Positions 29,662 to 38,570 of a stretch of 64,000 nucleotides of DNA are shown here, in pieces; the stretch's first letter is position 1; each line of letters starts with the position of its first letter. The translations under genes were made by a program, and so were the position numbers. The notes beneath the pieces are model-generated. The model saw only the letters and a program-made list of their open reading frames with translations. It searched no databases and was not told the origin of the DNA. Where the stretch lies: contig NZ_CANMJE010000002.1 of assembly GCF_947498095.1 (NCBI RefSeq), positions 124,001 to 188,000 of the forward strand, written 5' to 3'. This DNA comes from an uncultured Shimia sp. GTDB taxonomy: Bacteria > Pseudomonadota > Alphaproteobacteria > Rhodobacterales > Rhodobacteraceae.

Positions 29662-29874
29662 TCAGCGCTTGCGCGCTTCAAGCTCGGAATTGAATTGTCT
29701 CAGTTTCACGGCCAGCATTTCGTCGTCGGTGACGGCGTTGAAATTTTCGAACAGAAAGGACAGCGCCTCGCCTTCGTCCAGACCCGCCTCGCGCGCGAAA
29801 TTTCGCAGGGAACGATAGCCATCTTCGGTCATCGCTGCATTGAAACGGCGGGTCAGTCTAAAACGTTTTGGCAT
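29662..29874 (-). CDS. Small conserved hypothetical protein, 70 aa
   Basis: The protein starts MPKRFRLTRRFNAAMTEDGYRSLRNFARE and is basic at the N-terminus and acidic/helical after that, without membrane segments. It lies between two acyl-CoA dehydrogenase genes on the same strand with gaps of 38 and 21 bp, so it is very probably expressed with them. The amphipathic pattern could be a small DNA-binding or protein-binding module, but I do not recognise a family. Confidence 0.65.
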   Translation of the reverse strand: MPKRFRLTRRFNAAMTEDGYRSLRNFAREAGLDEGEALSFLFENFNAVTDDEMLAVKLRQFNSELEARKR

Positions 29875-29912
29875 CTGTCCTCTCTTTTGTTTTCAGTGTG
29901 TTAGCCTTCGTC

Positions 29913-31688
29913 TCAGAACGCTTCCGCGTCCAAAGCCATCACTGTGTCAGCACCCGACTGAATGCGCGCCAGATGCATGGCCGTGGCGGGCAAGCGTCGC
30001 GCCATGTAGTAGCGGCCTGTTGCCAGCTTCGTCTCATAGAACGCAGCGTCAGAGGTGCCGGAAGCCAGTTGTGACGTCGCGGCTTTTGCCATTTTGGCCC
30101 ACATCAAACCAAGGCATACGTGACCAAAGAGATGCATGAAGTCGTTTGATCCTGCCAGCGCGTGGTTGGGGTTCTTCATGCCGTTCTGCATGAAGTACAT
30201 GCCAGCCGCCTGCAGGTCTTTGGATGCGGCTTTCAGCGGCTCAACGAAATCTTTCAAGACTTCGTCGTCGCCGTTGTCTTTGCAGAAAGATTTGACCAAC
30301 TCAAAGAACGCCATCACGTGTTTGCCGCCATCTGTTCCCAGCTTACGGCCTACCAGATCCAACGCCTGAACGCCGTTGGCGCCTTCGTAGATCATCGCAA
30401 TGCGAGCATCGCGGGTGAACTGGCTCATGCCATGCTCTTCGATATAGCCGTGGCCGCCATAAATCTGCTGCGCCTTGACGGTCATGTCGTAACCTTCGTC
30501 GGTCAGGAAGCCCTTGATGACCGGGGTCAGCAGGCTGACCAGCCCGTCGGCATCCTTGTCGCCTTTGCGATGCGCTGCGTCGATCATGGTTGCGCCCCAC
30601 AGGATGAACGCGCGCGCGCCTTCGGCAAACGACTTCTGGTCCATCAGTGAACGGCGGATATCAGGGTGCACGATCAGCGGATCGGCCGGGCCATCGGGGT
30701 TCTCGGCACCAGTTACGGCGCGGCCCTGCAGGCGGTCCTTGGCATAGTCCACGGCGTTCTGATAGGCGACTTCAGCGGCTGAAAGCCCCTGCATGCCAAC
30801 ACCCAGACGCGCTTCGTTCATCATGGTGAACATGGCACGCATGCCTTTGTTTTCTTCACCCAGCAGATACCCGGTGGCTTCGTCATAGTTCAGCACACAG
30901 GTCGAGTTGCCGTGGATACCCATCTTTTTCTCGATATTGCCGACTGAGACGCCATTGCGCGCGCCAGGGGTGCCATCTTCGTTAACGATGAACTTGGGCA
31001 CGATGAACAGCGACACACCCTTGATGCCCTCGGGGCCGCCGGGGATTTTCGCCAGAACAAGGTGGATGATGTTGTCGGCCATGTCGTGATCACCGGACGA
31101 GATAAAGATCTTCTGACCGGAGATTTTGTAGCTGCCGTCACCGGCGGGCTCTGCCTTGGTCCGCATCAGACCCAGATCGGTGCCGCAATGCGGCTCGGTC
31201 AGGTTCATGGTGCCGGTCCACTCGCACGAAACCATGTTGGGCAGATAGGTGTTCTTCTGTTCGTCGGTCCCATGCGCCAGGATTGCGGCAGCCGCGCCGT
31301 GTGTCAGGCCCTGATACATGGTGAACGCCTGGTTCGAAGACGAGAACATCTCGCCCACAGCGGTGCCCAGCACATAAGGCATGTTCTGGCCGCCATATTC
31401 TTCGGGCATGTCCAGACCGGTCCAGCCGCCTTCTTTCACCTGCTCAAAGGCGTCTTTGAAGCCGGTTGGCGTATAAACCACACCGTTTTCCAGACGGCAG
31501 CCTTCGTGGTCGCCGACCACGTTCAGAGGGGCCAGCACATCGCCGGTCAGCTTGCCGGCTTCTTCTAGCACAGCATTGGTGAAATCGGCTTCCAGCTCAT
31601 CATAGCCGGGGGTGTCGGATTGCGAGACATTCAGCACATCATGCAAAACGAACTGGAGGTCTTTTACGGGGGCGGTATAGGTCGGCAT
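29913..31688 (-). CDS. Acyl-CoA dehydrogenase with C-terminal extension (DmdC-like family)
   Basis: This 591-aa protein is of the long acyl-CoA dehydrogenase type that includes 3-methylmercaptopropionyl-CoA dehydrogenase (DmdC). It has FAD-binding [25 protein letters not shown], and [20 protein letters not shown] with the catalytic Glu. An acetyl-CoA-dehydrogenase-like C-domain follows. The genomic setting next to fadA/fadJ and a MerR regulator suggests a general fatty-acid role rather than DMSP demethylation; the family alone cannot separate these. It starts 15 bp after the MerR stop. Confidence 0.9.
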   Translation of the reverse strand: MPTYTAPVKDLQFVLHDVLNVSQSDTPGYDELEADFTNAVLEEAGKLTGDVLAPLNVVGDHEGCRLENGVVYTPTGFKDAFEQVKEGGWTGLDMPEEYGGQNMPYVLGTAVGEMFSSSNQAFTMYQGLTHGAAAAILAHGTDEQKNTYLPNMVSCEWTGTMNLTEPHCGTDLGLMRTKAEPAGDGSYKISGQKIFISSGDHDMADNIIHLVLAKIPGGPEGIKGVSLFIVPKFIVNEDGTPGARNGVSVGNIEKKMGIHGNSTCVLNYDEATGYLLGEENKGMRAMFTMMNEARLGVGMQGLSAAEVAYQNAVDYAKDRLQGRAVTGAENPDGPADPLIVHPDIRRSLMDQKSFAEGARAFILWGATMIDAAHRKGDKDADGLVSLLTPVIKGFLTDEGYDMTVKAQQIYGGHGYIEEHGMSQFTRDARIAMIYEGANGVQALDLVGRKLGTDGGKHVMAFFELVKSFCKDNGDDEVLKDFVEPLKAASKDLQAAGMYFMQNGMKNPNHALAGSNDFMHLFGHVCLGLMWAKMAKAATSQLASGTSDAAFYETKLATGRYYMARRLPATAMHLARIQSGADTVMALDAEAF

Positions 31689-31703
31689 CAGTCTCTTCCC
31701 TGA

Positions 31704-32138
31704 TTATTCTGCTGCTTTTTTCGTGGTGTTGAATGAGCCGAGAATTTTCTCGCCCCATTTCAGCTGTTCTTTCAGATCGTCGATGGCTTCGTTCAGCTCA
31801 TCGCGCTGTTCTTCCATGTCTTTCAGACGGGCCTGCGCCACCTCATAGGTGCGCTGCAACTGGGTCGCTTGCTGGTCGCCCATGTCGTAGAGGTCCAGCA
31901 ATTGGCGAATCTCTTCCAGTGAAAAACCAAAGCGCTTGCCGCGCAGGATCAGCTTGAGCCGTCCACGGTCGCGTTTGGTAAACAGGCGTTTCTGGCCTTC
32001 GCGGATCGGGAACAGAAGCTCTTTGGCCTCATAGAACCGCAAGGTCCGGGGCGTTACATCAAACGCGTCACACATCTCGCGGATGGTCATTGTGTCGTGG
32101 GTCATCTCATCAACCTCGTCAGTGCTGTCCACAGACAT
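31704..32138 (-). CDS. MerR-family regulator, LiuR-like
   Basis: The protein has 144 aa, or 133 aa if the ATG at 32105 is used (GAGG precedes that ATG; no site precedes 32138). It has a winged-helix MerR domain (TIREMCDAFDVTPRTLRFYEAKELL), a long coiled coil (about 85-130) and no metal-binding Cys set, like LiuR-type regulators of branched-chain amino acid and fatty acid catabolism. It heads the acyl-CoA dehydrogenase cluster, and a TTACGT-N2-ACGTAA operator lies upstream. Confidence 0.85.
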   Translation of the reverse strand: MSVDSTDEVDEMTHDTMTIREMCDAFDVTPRTLRFYEAKELLFPIREGQKRLFTKRDRGRLKLILRGKRFGFSLEEIRQLLDLYDMGDQQATQLQRTYEVAQARLKDMEEQRDELNEAIDDLKEQLKWGEKILGSFNTTKKAAE

Positions 32139-32170
32139 TTGGAAACTGATCTGTGGATTACAACATAGCT

Positions 32171-32184
32171 TTACGTTGACGTAA
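32171..32184. promoter_or_regulatory. LiuR-like operator upstream of the MerR gene
   Basis: TTACGT-TG-ACGTAA is a perfect 6-bp inverted repeat, close to the known LiuR consensus (TTTACGTTAACGTAAA type). It lies 33 bp upstream of the longest MerR start, so autoregulation and control of the downstream acyl-CoA genes is likely. Confidence 0.65.
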
Positions 32185-32195
32185 GTGAAACGCTA

Positions 32196-32239
32196 CGTCA
32201 CTTTATGGTTTACGTGATGTTCGTGAAGGTAAAGTGACG
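32196..32239. promoter_or_regulatory. Widely spaced 10-bp inverted repeat in the MerR promoter region
   Basis: CGTCACTTTA (32196-32205) and TAAAGTGACG (32230-32239) are perfect reverse complements 24 bp apart, in the non-coding gap upstream of the LiuR-like operator. This could be a cruciform or a two-site operator. Confidence 0.45.
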
Positions 32240-32308
32240 GCTTTTTGATGGTTTGCCCAATCAAAGGTAAATCTGCACAGATCTAATGCGCTTGATCGCG
32301 GGCAGGGA

Positions 32309-32401
32309 TCAGGTGTCCGGCCGAAGCCAAAGCCAGACAAGAAAGCCGATATAGGCAAACACTGTGACGTTCAAAAACGTGTCAATCAACTCACTGTTCA
32401 T
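32309..32401 (-). CDS. 30-aa single-pass membrane peptide coupled to the BCCT transporter
   Basis: This gene is too short for the ORF track. The ATG (32399-32401) overlaps the BCCT stop codon (CCATGA, 4-bp overlap) and the frame runs 30 codons to TGA at 32309. The peptide begins MNSELIDTFLN, has one hydrophobic helix (VTVFAYIGFLVWLWL) and ends RPDT. The ATGA coupling and the transmembrane character suggest a real accessory peptide, analogous to the small subunits known for some sodium-coupled transporters (for example MetS with MetP). No homologue is claimed. Confidence 0.7.
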   Translation of the reverse strand: MNSELIDTFLNVTVFAYIGFLVWLWLRPDT

Positions 32402-33891
32402 GGTGCAGCCTCCTTACGCAGGGACCGCAACAGGCACATCACCAGCACCGGCACGATAAACACAAAAGCGATGGCCGATAGCGCAATGATTGAACGCACC
32501 AACGACATGTTGCCAACCAGAACCATCGCAAAACCCAGTGCGCCAAGGATCCCCCCCCAGATTGTGCGGATACGTGGTGACGGGTTTTCATCGCCACCTG
32601 TGCCGATCATCGCAAGCGTAAAGCCGGCGCTGACGACACTGGTTACAACGAACAAAAACGCAGCGATGACCGTGACTGTCCGGGTCAGCGCGTCGAGAGG
32701 AAACTTCTCAAGAAGCGCAAAGGTCGTCGCATCTAAGTTCACGCTGTTGACTGCCGAAAGGGCTCCGTCGTTTTGCAGCGCGTCAAAGAACCCTAGACCG
32801 CCAAACACCCCGAACCACAGGATCGAAAACAGGGTAGGGGCGACAATCACGCCCAGCAGAAACTCGCGGATTGTCCGTCCTCGCGAAATTCGCGCGATGA
32901 AAATCCCCACAAACGGTGACCAGGCCAACCACCAGATCATGTAGTTCAATGTCCAATCCTGAAACCAGTCAACCACGGCGCCGTCAAAGAATTCGGCGGT
33001 TGAGAACCCTGCTGGCAAGGCACCAAAAACATAACGCCCAAATCCCGACACGATGCCGTTCATGAGATACGAGGTCGGCCCAAGGATCAGCAGATAGGAC
33101 ATCAAACCGATGGCAATGATCATGGCGGCATTGGAGAGCCGGGCCATGCCGTCCCCCAGGTCCCGGCGCAGCGGAACAACAAAGGCGACACACATTGCGA
33201 TGAACACAGGAATTGTAAGCAGGCCGGGGTCGTCAACTCCGATCAGCCCGGCTAACCCGGTCTGAATCTGAAACACGCCCATCGCCAGCGAACCGGCAAG
33301 GCCAACGGCAATGGCGACGATCGACAGCAGATCAAAGAGCCAACCCATCGCCTTTACCCAACCAGCTTGGCCCAAGGCGTCAGTCAGGGGGGCACTCAGC
33401 AGCAGCGTGCGACCGCGGCGAAAGGCAAAATAGGCCACGATCAGACCGACCATCCCGTAGATCGCCCATGCGTGAAATCCCCAATTCAGATAGGTCACAA
33501 ACAGGGCATACCCAGCGGCCAGAGGATCAGCGGTGTATTGTCGGAGCTGCTCAAAATGCGTCAAGGGCTCGGCAGCGCCATAAAACAGCAACCCAACGCC
33601 CATGCCCGCGGCAAACAGCATCGCGATCCAGGCAAATGTAGAGAACTCGGGTTTTGCATCGTCCGGCCCAAGCCGAATGTTGCCAAACCGTGAAAACGCG
33701 AGAAACAGGGCGACAACCAGCAAAGCGCTGGTTTCCAGCATGATGAACCAACCGCGACTGTCAAATTGTGTGGCAACCGCCGCGGCCGCGAGGTCTCCCA
33801 ACCCTTGGGGATCCAAAATGCCCCAAGCGGCGATGGCCGCACTGATAGACAGGGCTACGATCAGCAGTGGGCTTGGTGACTTTCCGTCCAT
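32398..33891 (-). CDS. BCCT-family betaine/choline/carnitine-type transporter
   Basis: This is a 497-aa inner-membrane secondary transporter with about 12 helices for a quaternary amine or sulfonium compound (glycine betaine, choline or DMSP-like). The Gly-Met-Gly motif in AAGMGVGLLFYGAAEPL and the family signature WWLAWSPFVGIFIARISRGR are intact, and the GMGVG form fits sodium coupling. I take the ATG at 33891 after GGAGATGAG rather than the TTG at 33915. It overlaps the 30-aa peptide by 4 bp; a MerR regulator lies 40 bp upstream. Confidence 0.92.
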   Translation of the reverse strand: MDGKSPSPLLIVALSISAAIAAWGILDPQGLGDLAAAAVATQFDSRGWFIMLETSALLVVALFLAFSRFGNIRLGPDDAKPEFSTFAWIAMLFAAGMGVGLLFYGAAEPLTHFEQLRQYTADPLAAGYALFVTYLNWGFHAWAIYGMVGLIVAYFAFRRGRTLLLSAPLTDALGQAGWVKAMGWLFDLLSIVAIAVGLAGSLAMGVFQIQTGLAGLIGVDDPGLLTIPVFIAMCVAFVVPLRRDLGDGMARLSNAAMIIAIGLMSYLLILGPTSYLMNGIVSGFGRYVFGALPAGFSTAEFFDGAVVDWFQDWTLNYMIWWLAWSPFVGIFIARISRGRTIREFLLGVIVAPTLFSILWFGVFGGLGFFDALQNDGALSAVNSVNLDATTFALLEKFPLDALTRTVTVIAAFLFVVTSVVSAGFTLAMIGTGGDENPSPRIRTIWGGILGALGFAMVLVGNMSLVRSIIALSAIAFVFIVPVLVMCLLRSLRKEAAP

Positions 33892-33931
33892 GCGCTCATC
33901 TCCAAGGCCAAGCAAAAAACTGGGTGGGCAA

Positions 33932-34315
33932 TTACCCCGCTTCGGTTGCCTTCAAGGCCTCGGCGGTCTCATCACGAAGCGTTTTCAGCTCGTTCATGCC
34001 CTCTTCCAACTGGCGTTTTTGCTCTTCCAGTTCGGTATATTGACGGTCTGCCATCTCAATAAAGGCCTGCATCTGTGCTTCGGTGCCTTCGTGTTCATAG
34101 ATCAAGAGCCACTGGCGGATGTCTTCGAGTTTGATGCCGAATTTACGCCCGCGCATGATCAGCGTCATACGCGCCACTTCACGCGATCCAAAAAACCGAG
34201 AGCGACCCTCGCGGTCGGGTTGCAGCAGTTCGATATACTCATAGTAACGCAACGTTCTGGGCGTCACGTCGAACTTGGCACACATTTCCTTAAAGGTCAG
34301 ACGCGTATCGGACAT
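33932..34315 (-). CDS. MerR-family regulator (second LiuR-like copy)
   Basis: The 127-aa protein has an N-terminal MerR helix-turn-helix (LTFKEMCAKFDVTPRTLRYYE) and a C-terminal coiled coil (about 75-120). It closely resembles the regulator at 31704 (shared EMC.FDVTPRTLR.YE, IMRGRKFG), so the two are paralogues. The true start is the ATG at 34315 after GGGAGA; the ORF track is extended across the divergent promoter. It lies just upstream of the BCCT gene on the same strand and divergent from two thioesterase genes, so it may control either. Confidence 0.88.
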   Translation of the reverse strand: MSDTRLTFKEMCAKFDVTPRTLRYYEYIELLQPDREGRSRFFGSREVARMTLIMRGRKFGIKLEDIRQWLLIYEHEGTEAQMQAFIEMADRQYTELEEQKRQLEEGMNELKTLRDETAEALKATEAG

Positions 34316-34350
34316 TTGGCATTCTCCCTTGGGCACAAATCTATGCCGCC

Positions 34351-34366
34351 TTGCAGCGTGGTGCAA
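34351..34366. promoter_or_regulatory. Inverted repeat between the MerR and thioesterase genes
   Basis: TTGCA-GCGTGG-TGCAA is a perfect 5-bp inverted repeat centred in the 114-bp divergent gap. It is a candidate operator for the adjacent MerR regulator. Confidence 0.4.
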
Positions 34367-34429
34367 CCGCCCCCTTGCGGTCGCGACAAAATGCGGATCA
34401 TAAAGACTGCAAGAACAACGGAGCGGGTC

Positions 34430-34855
34430 ATGAACTCCAAAAAAGCCGAAATGGCAGAACAATTCATCAGTGCGATTCCTCATTGCAAAGCGCTGGGCAT
34501 GAAGTTGACCGGTATCGGTGATGGTTTTGCCGAAATGGAGCTGCCCTATGATTTGCGCATCGTAGGCGATCCAGAGACGGGCGTGCTGCATGGCGGCGCA
34601 GTTTCGGCCCTGATGGACACCTGTTGTGGCGCCGCTGCAATGAGCCACCCCGCGTCCCCGGCGACCACCGCCACCATCGATCTGCGCATCGACTATATGC
34701 GCGCCGCGACACCCGGGCAGACCATTCGCACCCGCGCCGAATGCTATCATATCACCCGGTCTGTGGCCTTTGTGCGGGCGACGGCGCTGGATGATGACCC
34801 GGATCGTCCCGTTGCTACAGCTGCCGGTGCCTTTACGGTGGGAGGCCTGAAATGA
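34430..34855 (+). CDS. PaaI-type hotdog thioesterase
   Basis: The 141-aa protein has the hotdog-fold acyl-CoA thioesterase core VLHGGAVSALMDTCCGAAA and DLRIDYMRAATPG. It should hydrolyse an acyl- or aryl-CoA. The ORF track start (33602) is 276 codons too long; the ATG at 34430 after GGAGCGG gives the family length. It overlaps the next thioesterase by 4 bp. Confidence 0.9.
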   Translation: MNSKKAEMAEQFISAIPHCKALGMKLTGIGDGFAEMELPYDLRIVGDPETGVLHGGAVSALMDTCCGAAAMSHPASPATTATIDLRIDYMRAATPGQTIRTRAECYHITRSVAFVRATALDDDPDRPVATAAGAFTVGGLK

Positions 34856-35364
34856 GTTTCAAGCGTCCGGAACCTGTGCAGGTTGTGAAGCAGCGTCGCG
34901 ATGGCGCCCTGAACGCCTTGGTGCACGGGGTGCCATATGTGCAGTTCCTCGGGATCGAGTTTGACCGGCGGGGCGATGAGTTGACCGCATTGATGCCGTT
35001 TGACGAAAAGCTGATCGGCAATCCCATGCTGCCCGCGCTTCATGGCGGGGCCATTGCAGGGTTTCTTGAGACCACGGCCGTGATCGGACTGGCGTGGTCG
35101 GTGCTGTGGGAAGACATCGAATCCGGCAATATCGACACGGAAGAGCTGGCCATCGGGCACCTGCCACGACTGCCAAAGACCATCGACTTTAACGTTGATT
35201 ACCTACGCTCGGGTCTGCCGCGCGACGCTTATGCCCGCGCCAAGGTGAATCGGTCCGGACGCCGCTATGCTTCGGTCCATGTCGAGGCCTGGCAGGACCA
35301 ACGCGGCAAGTTGTTTGCACAGGCCACAGGCCATTTCCTGATGCCGGTCGGCGAGGATGACTGA
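34852..35364 (+). CDS. PaaI-type hotdog thioesterase (second copy)
   Basis: The 170-aa hotdog protein has an extra N-terminal segment compared with its neighbour. The conserved ALHGGAIAGFLETTAVIG and DFNVDYLRSGLP correspond to the same helix and strand of the upstream paralogue. It is translationally coupled (ATGA) to the first thioesterase and overlaps the MATE gene by 8 bp. The pair may form a heteromer. Confidence 0.9.
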   Translation: MSFKRPEPVQVVKQRRDGALNALVHGVPYVQFLGIEFDRRGDELTALMPFDEKLIGNPMLPALHGGAIAGFLETTAVIGLAWSVLWEDIESGNIDTEELAIGHLPRLPKTIDFNVDYLRSGLPRDAYARAKVNRSGRRYASVHVEAWQDQRGKLFAQATGHFLMPVGEDD

Positions 35365-36676
35365 CCCCAAGGCGGTCACACACGCGCGCGTTCTGAAAGT
35401 TGCCATCCCGATTGTGATCTCGAACGCCACCGTGCCCATTCTTGGTGCCGTGGACACTGGCGTTGTCGGACAGCTGGGCGAAGCCGCCCCGATCGGCGCC
35501 GTTGGCATCGGCGCGATCATCCTGACCGGCCTCTACTGGATGTTCGGGTTTCTGCGCATGGGTACCACGGGCCTCACGTCACAGGCCCATGGGGCAGGGC
35601 GCCACGGTGAAGTTTCGGCCATGTTGACCCGCGCCTTGATGCTGGGGTTTGCCGGCGCGGCGCTGATCATCGTGTTGCAATACCCGCTATTTATGCTGGC
35701 ATTCCAGCTTTCGCCTGCCAGCACCGAGGTCGAGAGCCTTGCACAGGATTACCTGCAGATCCGGGTCTTCTCGGCGCCTGCGATGATCGGGCTTTACGGG
35801 ATCACCGGCTGGCTCATTGCATTGGAACGCACCCGCGCGGTTCTGGTGCTACAGGTCTGTATGAACGGCCTCAACATCGTGCTCGACCTTTGGTTTGTGC
35901 TGGGCCTTGGCTGGGGCGTGTCCGGCGTCGCATTTGCTACGTTTCTTGCGGAATGGACAGGTCTGGCGCTAGGGCTCTGGCTGTGTCGTGATGCCTTCCT
36001 GCAACCCGCCTGGCGCGACTGGACCCGCGTGTTTGACCGCGCCCGCCTGCGCGAAGTGATGTCGGTCAACGGTGACATCATGTTGCGCAGCCTGATGTTG
36101 CAGGCGATCTTTATGTCCTTCCTTTTCCTCGGTGCCCGGTTCGGAGACGTAGCCCTTGCCGCCAATCAGGTGTTGATGCAGTTCCTGCACATCACGGCCT
36201 ATGCGCTGGACGGGTTTGCTTTTGCGGCTGAGGCGCTGGTCGGGCAGGCGCTGGGCGCTCGGGCCCGCGCCAACCTGCGTCGCGCAGCATGGCTCAGCGG
36301 TCTTTGGGGCGGGATCATGGTTGTGCTTCTTGCGCTGATTTTCGCGGTTGGCGGCGGCGCGATCATCGACATCCTCACCAAGTCAATCGAGGTCCAGTTC
36401 GAAGCGCGTGTCTACCTGCCCTACATGGTGGCCGCGCCGCTTTTAGGGGTCGCCAGTTGGATGCTCGACGGTATCTTTATTGGTGCCACTCGCACCCGCG
36501 ATATGCGCAACATGATGGCCGTGTCTTTGGTGATCTACGTGGCCGCTGTGGTGGTCCTGATACCGCCCTTCGGCAATCACGGTCTCTGGCTCGCACTGCT
36601 GATCTCATTTGTCGCGCGCGGGGTCACGTTGATGTTTCGTTACCCGGCGCTGGAACGGGCCGCTGACACCCCCTGA
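35357..36676 (+). CDS. MATE-family multidrug/toxin efflux protein (DinF-like)
   Basis: The 439-aa protein has about 12 transmembrane helices in two MatE repeats (VAIPIVISNATVPILGAVDT near the N-terminus; VNGDIMLRSLMLQAIFMS opening the second half). It is a cation-antiport exporter in the inner membrane; the substrate is unknown. It overlaps the second thioesterase gene by 8 bp and is the last gene of this operon. Confidence 0.92.
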   Translation: MTDPKAVTHARVLKVAIPIVISNATVPILGAVDTGVVGQLGEAAPIGAVGIGAIILTGLYWMFGFLRMGTTGLTSQAHGAGRHGEVSAMLTRALMLGFAGAALIIVLQYPLFMLAFQLSPASTEVESLAQDYLQIRVFSAPAMIGLYGITGWLIALERTRAVLVLQVCMNGLNIVLDLWFVLGLGWGVSGVAFATFLAEWTGLALGLWLCRDAFLQPAWRDWTRVFDRARLREVMSVNGDIMLRSLMLQAIFMSFLFLGARFGDVALAANQVLMQFLHITAYALDGFAFAAEALVGQALGARARANLRRAAWLSGLWGGIMVVLLALIFAVGGGAIIDILTKSIEVQFEARVYLPYMVAAPLLGVASWMLDGIFIGATRTRDMRNMMAVSLVIYVAAVVVLIPPFGNHGLWLALLISFVARGVTLMFRYPALERAADTP

Positions 36677-36727
36677 AACAAGTCCGATAGGCGAACAATT
36701 TCGCGCAATACGCACGTTTAGCTCGGT

Positions 36728-37066
36728 TCAGAGGATATCCAGCACTGCTTCGGGTGGGCGGCCCAAGGCGGCTTTGCCATTTGCCAAGACAATTGGGCGC
36801 TCGATGAGTTTTGGGCATTTTGCCATCGCCGCGATCAAGGTGTCATCGTCTGAATCCCGGCTCAATCCCAGCTCTTTGAACTCGGGCTCTTTGGGGCGCA
36901 TCATGTCGATAGCGCGCAGCCCGAGCATGTCCCGTGTGGCGCGAATTTCACCTTCCGAGGGGGTGTCTTCCAGATATTTTCGTATCGCGACGACGCCTTT
37001 TTCTTCAACAATCGCCAGAGTTTGGCGCGACTTCGAGCATCGCGGATTGTGCCAGATCGTGATCAT
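36728..37066 (-). CDS. arsC: ArsC/Spx-type arsenate reductase
   Basis: The 112-aa thioredoxin-fold protein has the catalytic Cys in [11 protein letters not shown] and the downstream Arg/Pro-rich active-site segment ([21 protein letters not shown]). It reduces arsenate using glutathione/glutaredoxin, or acts as a related reductase (YffB/ArsC-like). No arsenic operon is adjacent; it overlaps the pyrD stop by 4 bp. Confidence 0.9.
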   Translation of the reverse strand: MITIWHNPRCSKSRQTLAIVEEKGVVAIRKYLEDTPSEGEIRATRDMLGLRAIDMMRPKEPEFKELGLSRDSDDDTLIAAMAKCPKLIERPIVLANGKAALGRPPEAVLDIL

Positions 37067-38121
37067 AGCCAGGCCTCTCGTTTGCTACCAACAGCCTCGG
37101 CGACACTGGCAAATCCATCCCGTTCCAACAAGGCATCCAGCCCGCGAATGACCTCTTCGGTCAGCGATAAGCCGCCAAACACCAGTGCCGTGTAAAGCTG
37201 GACCACCGACGCGCCAGCGCAGATCTTGTCATAGGCGTCGTCGGCATTGCTGATCCCGCCCACGCCGACCAATGGAATCTTGCCATCCACCAGTTTCGAC
37301 ATCTTCGCCAAAACCCGTGTCGACTTGGTGAAAAGCGGTGCGCCTGAAAGGCCGCCTGCTTCATTTCTATGTTGTGAAGACAATGCTTTACGGTCCAACG
37401 TGGTGTTGGTTGTAATGACCGCGTCCAGGCCAGAGTCCCGCGCCACCTCAGCGATTTCTTCCAGCTCTGCGTCGCTCAGATCAGGTGCGATTTTCAGGAA
37501 GACAGGCACTTTGCGTTCAAGCGCATCGCGCGTTTCCATGACACCTGCCAATAGGGCCGACAACGCTGCTTTGCCTTGCAGGTCGCGCAGTTTTTCAGTG
37601 TTTGGGGACGACACGTTCACCGTCGCAAAATCAAGGTATTTTCCACAACATTCTAAGACCTTAGCGAAATCGCCCGCGCGATCCTCGCTGTCCTTATTGG
37701 CGCCAAGGTTCAACCCGATCACCGCGTCTTTGGGCCGTTTCGCCAACCGGGCGGCAATTGGCTCCATGCCCTCGTTATTGAACCCAAACCGATTGATCGC
37801 CGCGTGATCTTCAGTCAGCCGAAATAGGCGAGGCTTGGGGTTGCCCGGTTGCGGCCGGGGTGTTGCAGCCCCCACCTCGAAGAACCCAAAACCAGCCTTA
37901 GACAGGCCATCTAAAGCGTTGGCATTCTTATCAAACCCAGCGGCAAGCCCCACGGGGTTGACCAGCGTCATTCCGGCAAATGTTGTCTTTAGGCGCGGTG
38001 ATGTGATCTGGCCCGGTGCTGGTGCGAAGCCCATTTGCAAGGCCCGGATAGCCCAGCCATGCGCGGCTTCGGGATCAATCGAGCGCAGGGCCTTCATGCC
38101 AAGAGTTTCTAAAATGCTCAT
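37063..38121 (-). CDS. pyrD: Dihydroorotate dehydrogenase, quinone-dependent (class 2)
   Basis: This 352-aa FMN enzyme oxidises dihydroorotate to orotate in pyrimidine synthesis. It has the class 2 N-terminal membrane-association helix (residues 1-40), [23 protein letters not shown], the active-site segment [12 protein letters not shown] (catalytic Ser) and the FMN-binding [14 protein letters not shown]. It overlaps both neighbours by 4 bp (DUF952-pyrD-arsC). Confidence 0.96.
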   Translation of the reverse strand: MSILETLGMKALRSIDPEAAHGWAIRALQMGFAPAPGQITSPRLKTTFAGMTLVNPVGLAAGFDKNANALDGLSKAGFGFFEVGAATPRPQPGNPKPRLFRLTEDHAAINRFGFNNEGMEPIAARLAKRPKDAVIGLNLGANKDSEDRAGDFAKVLECCGKYLDFATVNVSSPNTEKLRDLQGKAALSALLAGVMETRDALERKVPVFLKIAPDLSDAELEEIAEVARDSGLDAVITTNTTLDRKALSSQHRNEAGGLSGAPLFTKSTRVLAKMSKLVDGKIPLVGVGGISNADDAYDKICAGASVVQLYTALVFGGLSLTEEVIRGLDALLERDGFASVAEAVGSKREAWL

Positions 38122-38459
38122 ATGCCCAGCCCTGCCGGAAACTCATGCGCTCCGTCGACCAAGGGCAGAGGTTGCGCCCATGCCACATCCTCCAGGCGTA
38201 ACACTCTGTAAAGATGCGGAAAAAGGGCCCCTCCACGCGACGGTTCCCAGACAAGTTTTTCGCCCAGATCGTCCGCTTCCAGCCCCAGAAGGAACAATCC
38301 CTCTTCAGCAGTAAAATGCTTGGCAGCAGTCTCGGCCACCTGTTCAGCCGTCGAAAAGTGGACGTAGCCATCGGTGACATCAATCGGCGCGCCTGCGGTT
38401 TCCCTGTTTGCGCGCAATTCGGCCCATTCATCGGCCCGGAATATCTTAAAAATCAGCAT
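38118..38459 (-). CDS. DUF952 family protein
   Basis: The 113-aa protein matches the small DUF952 family ([14 protein letters not shown] start; [45 protein letters not shown]). Members often sit beside pyrD or RNA-related genes; the biochemical role is unknown. I trim the ORF track by 21 residues to the ATG at 38459, which matches the family N-terminus; the RBS is weak. Confidence 0.85.
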   Translation of the reverse strand: MLIFKIFRADEWAELRANRETAGAPIDVTDGYVHFSTAEQVAETAAKHFTAEEGLFLLGLEADDLGEKLVWEPSRGGALFPHLYRVLRLEDVAWAQPLPLVDGAHEFPAGLGI

Positions 38460-38570
38460 GATCCCGGTGTGCCTCGCCGCGTCCGCAACGTCAAGCGACA
38501 GAAGTTTTGACTCGTGCATCAAAACAGAGTCACCATACCCTCAGACACCGACAAGAACAGGGGAGTACCA

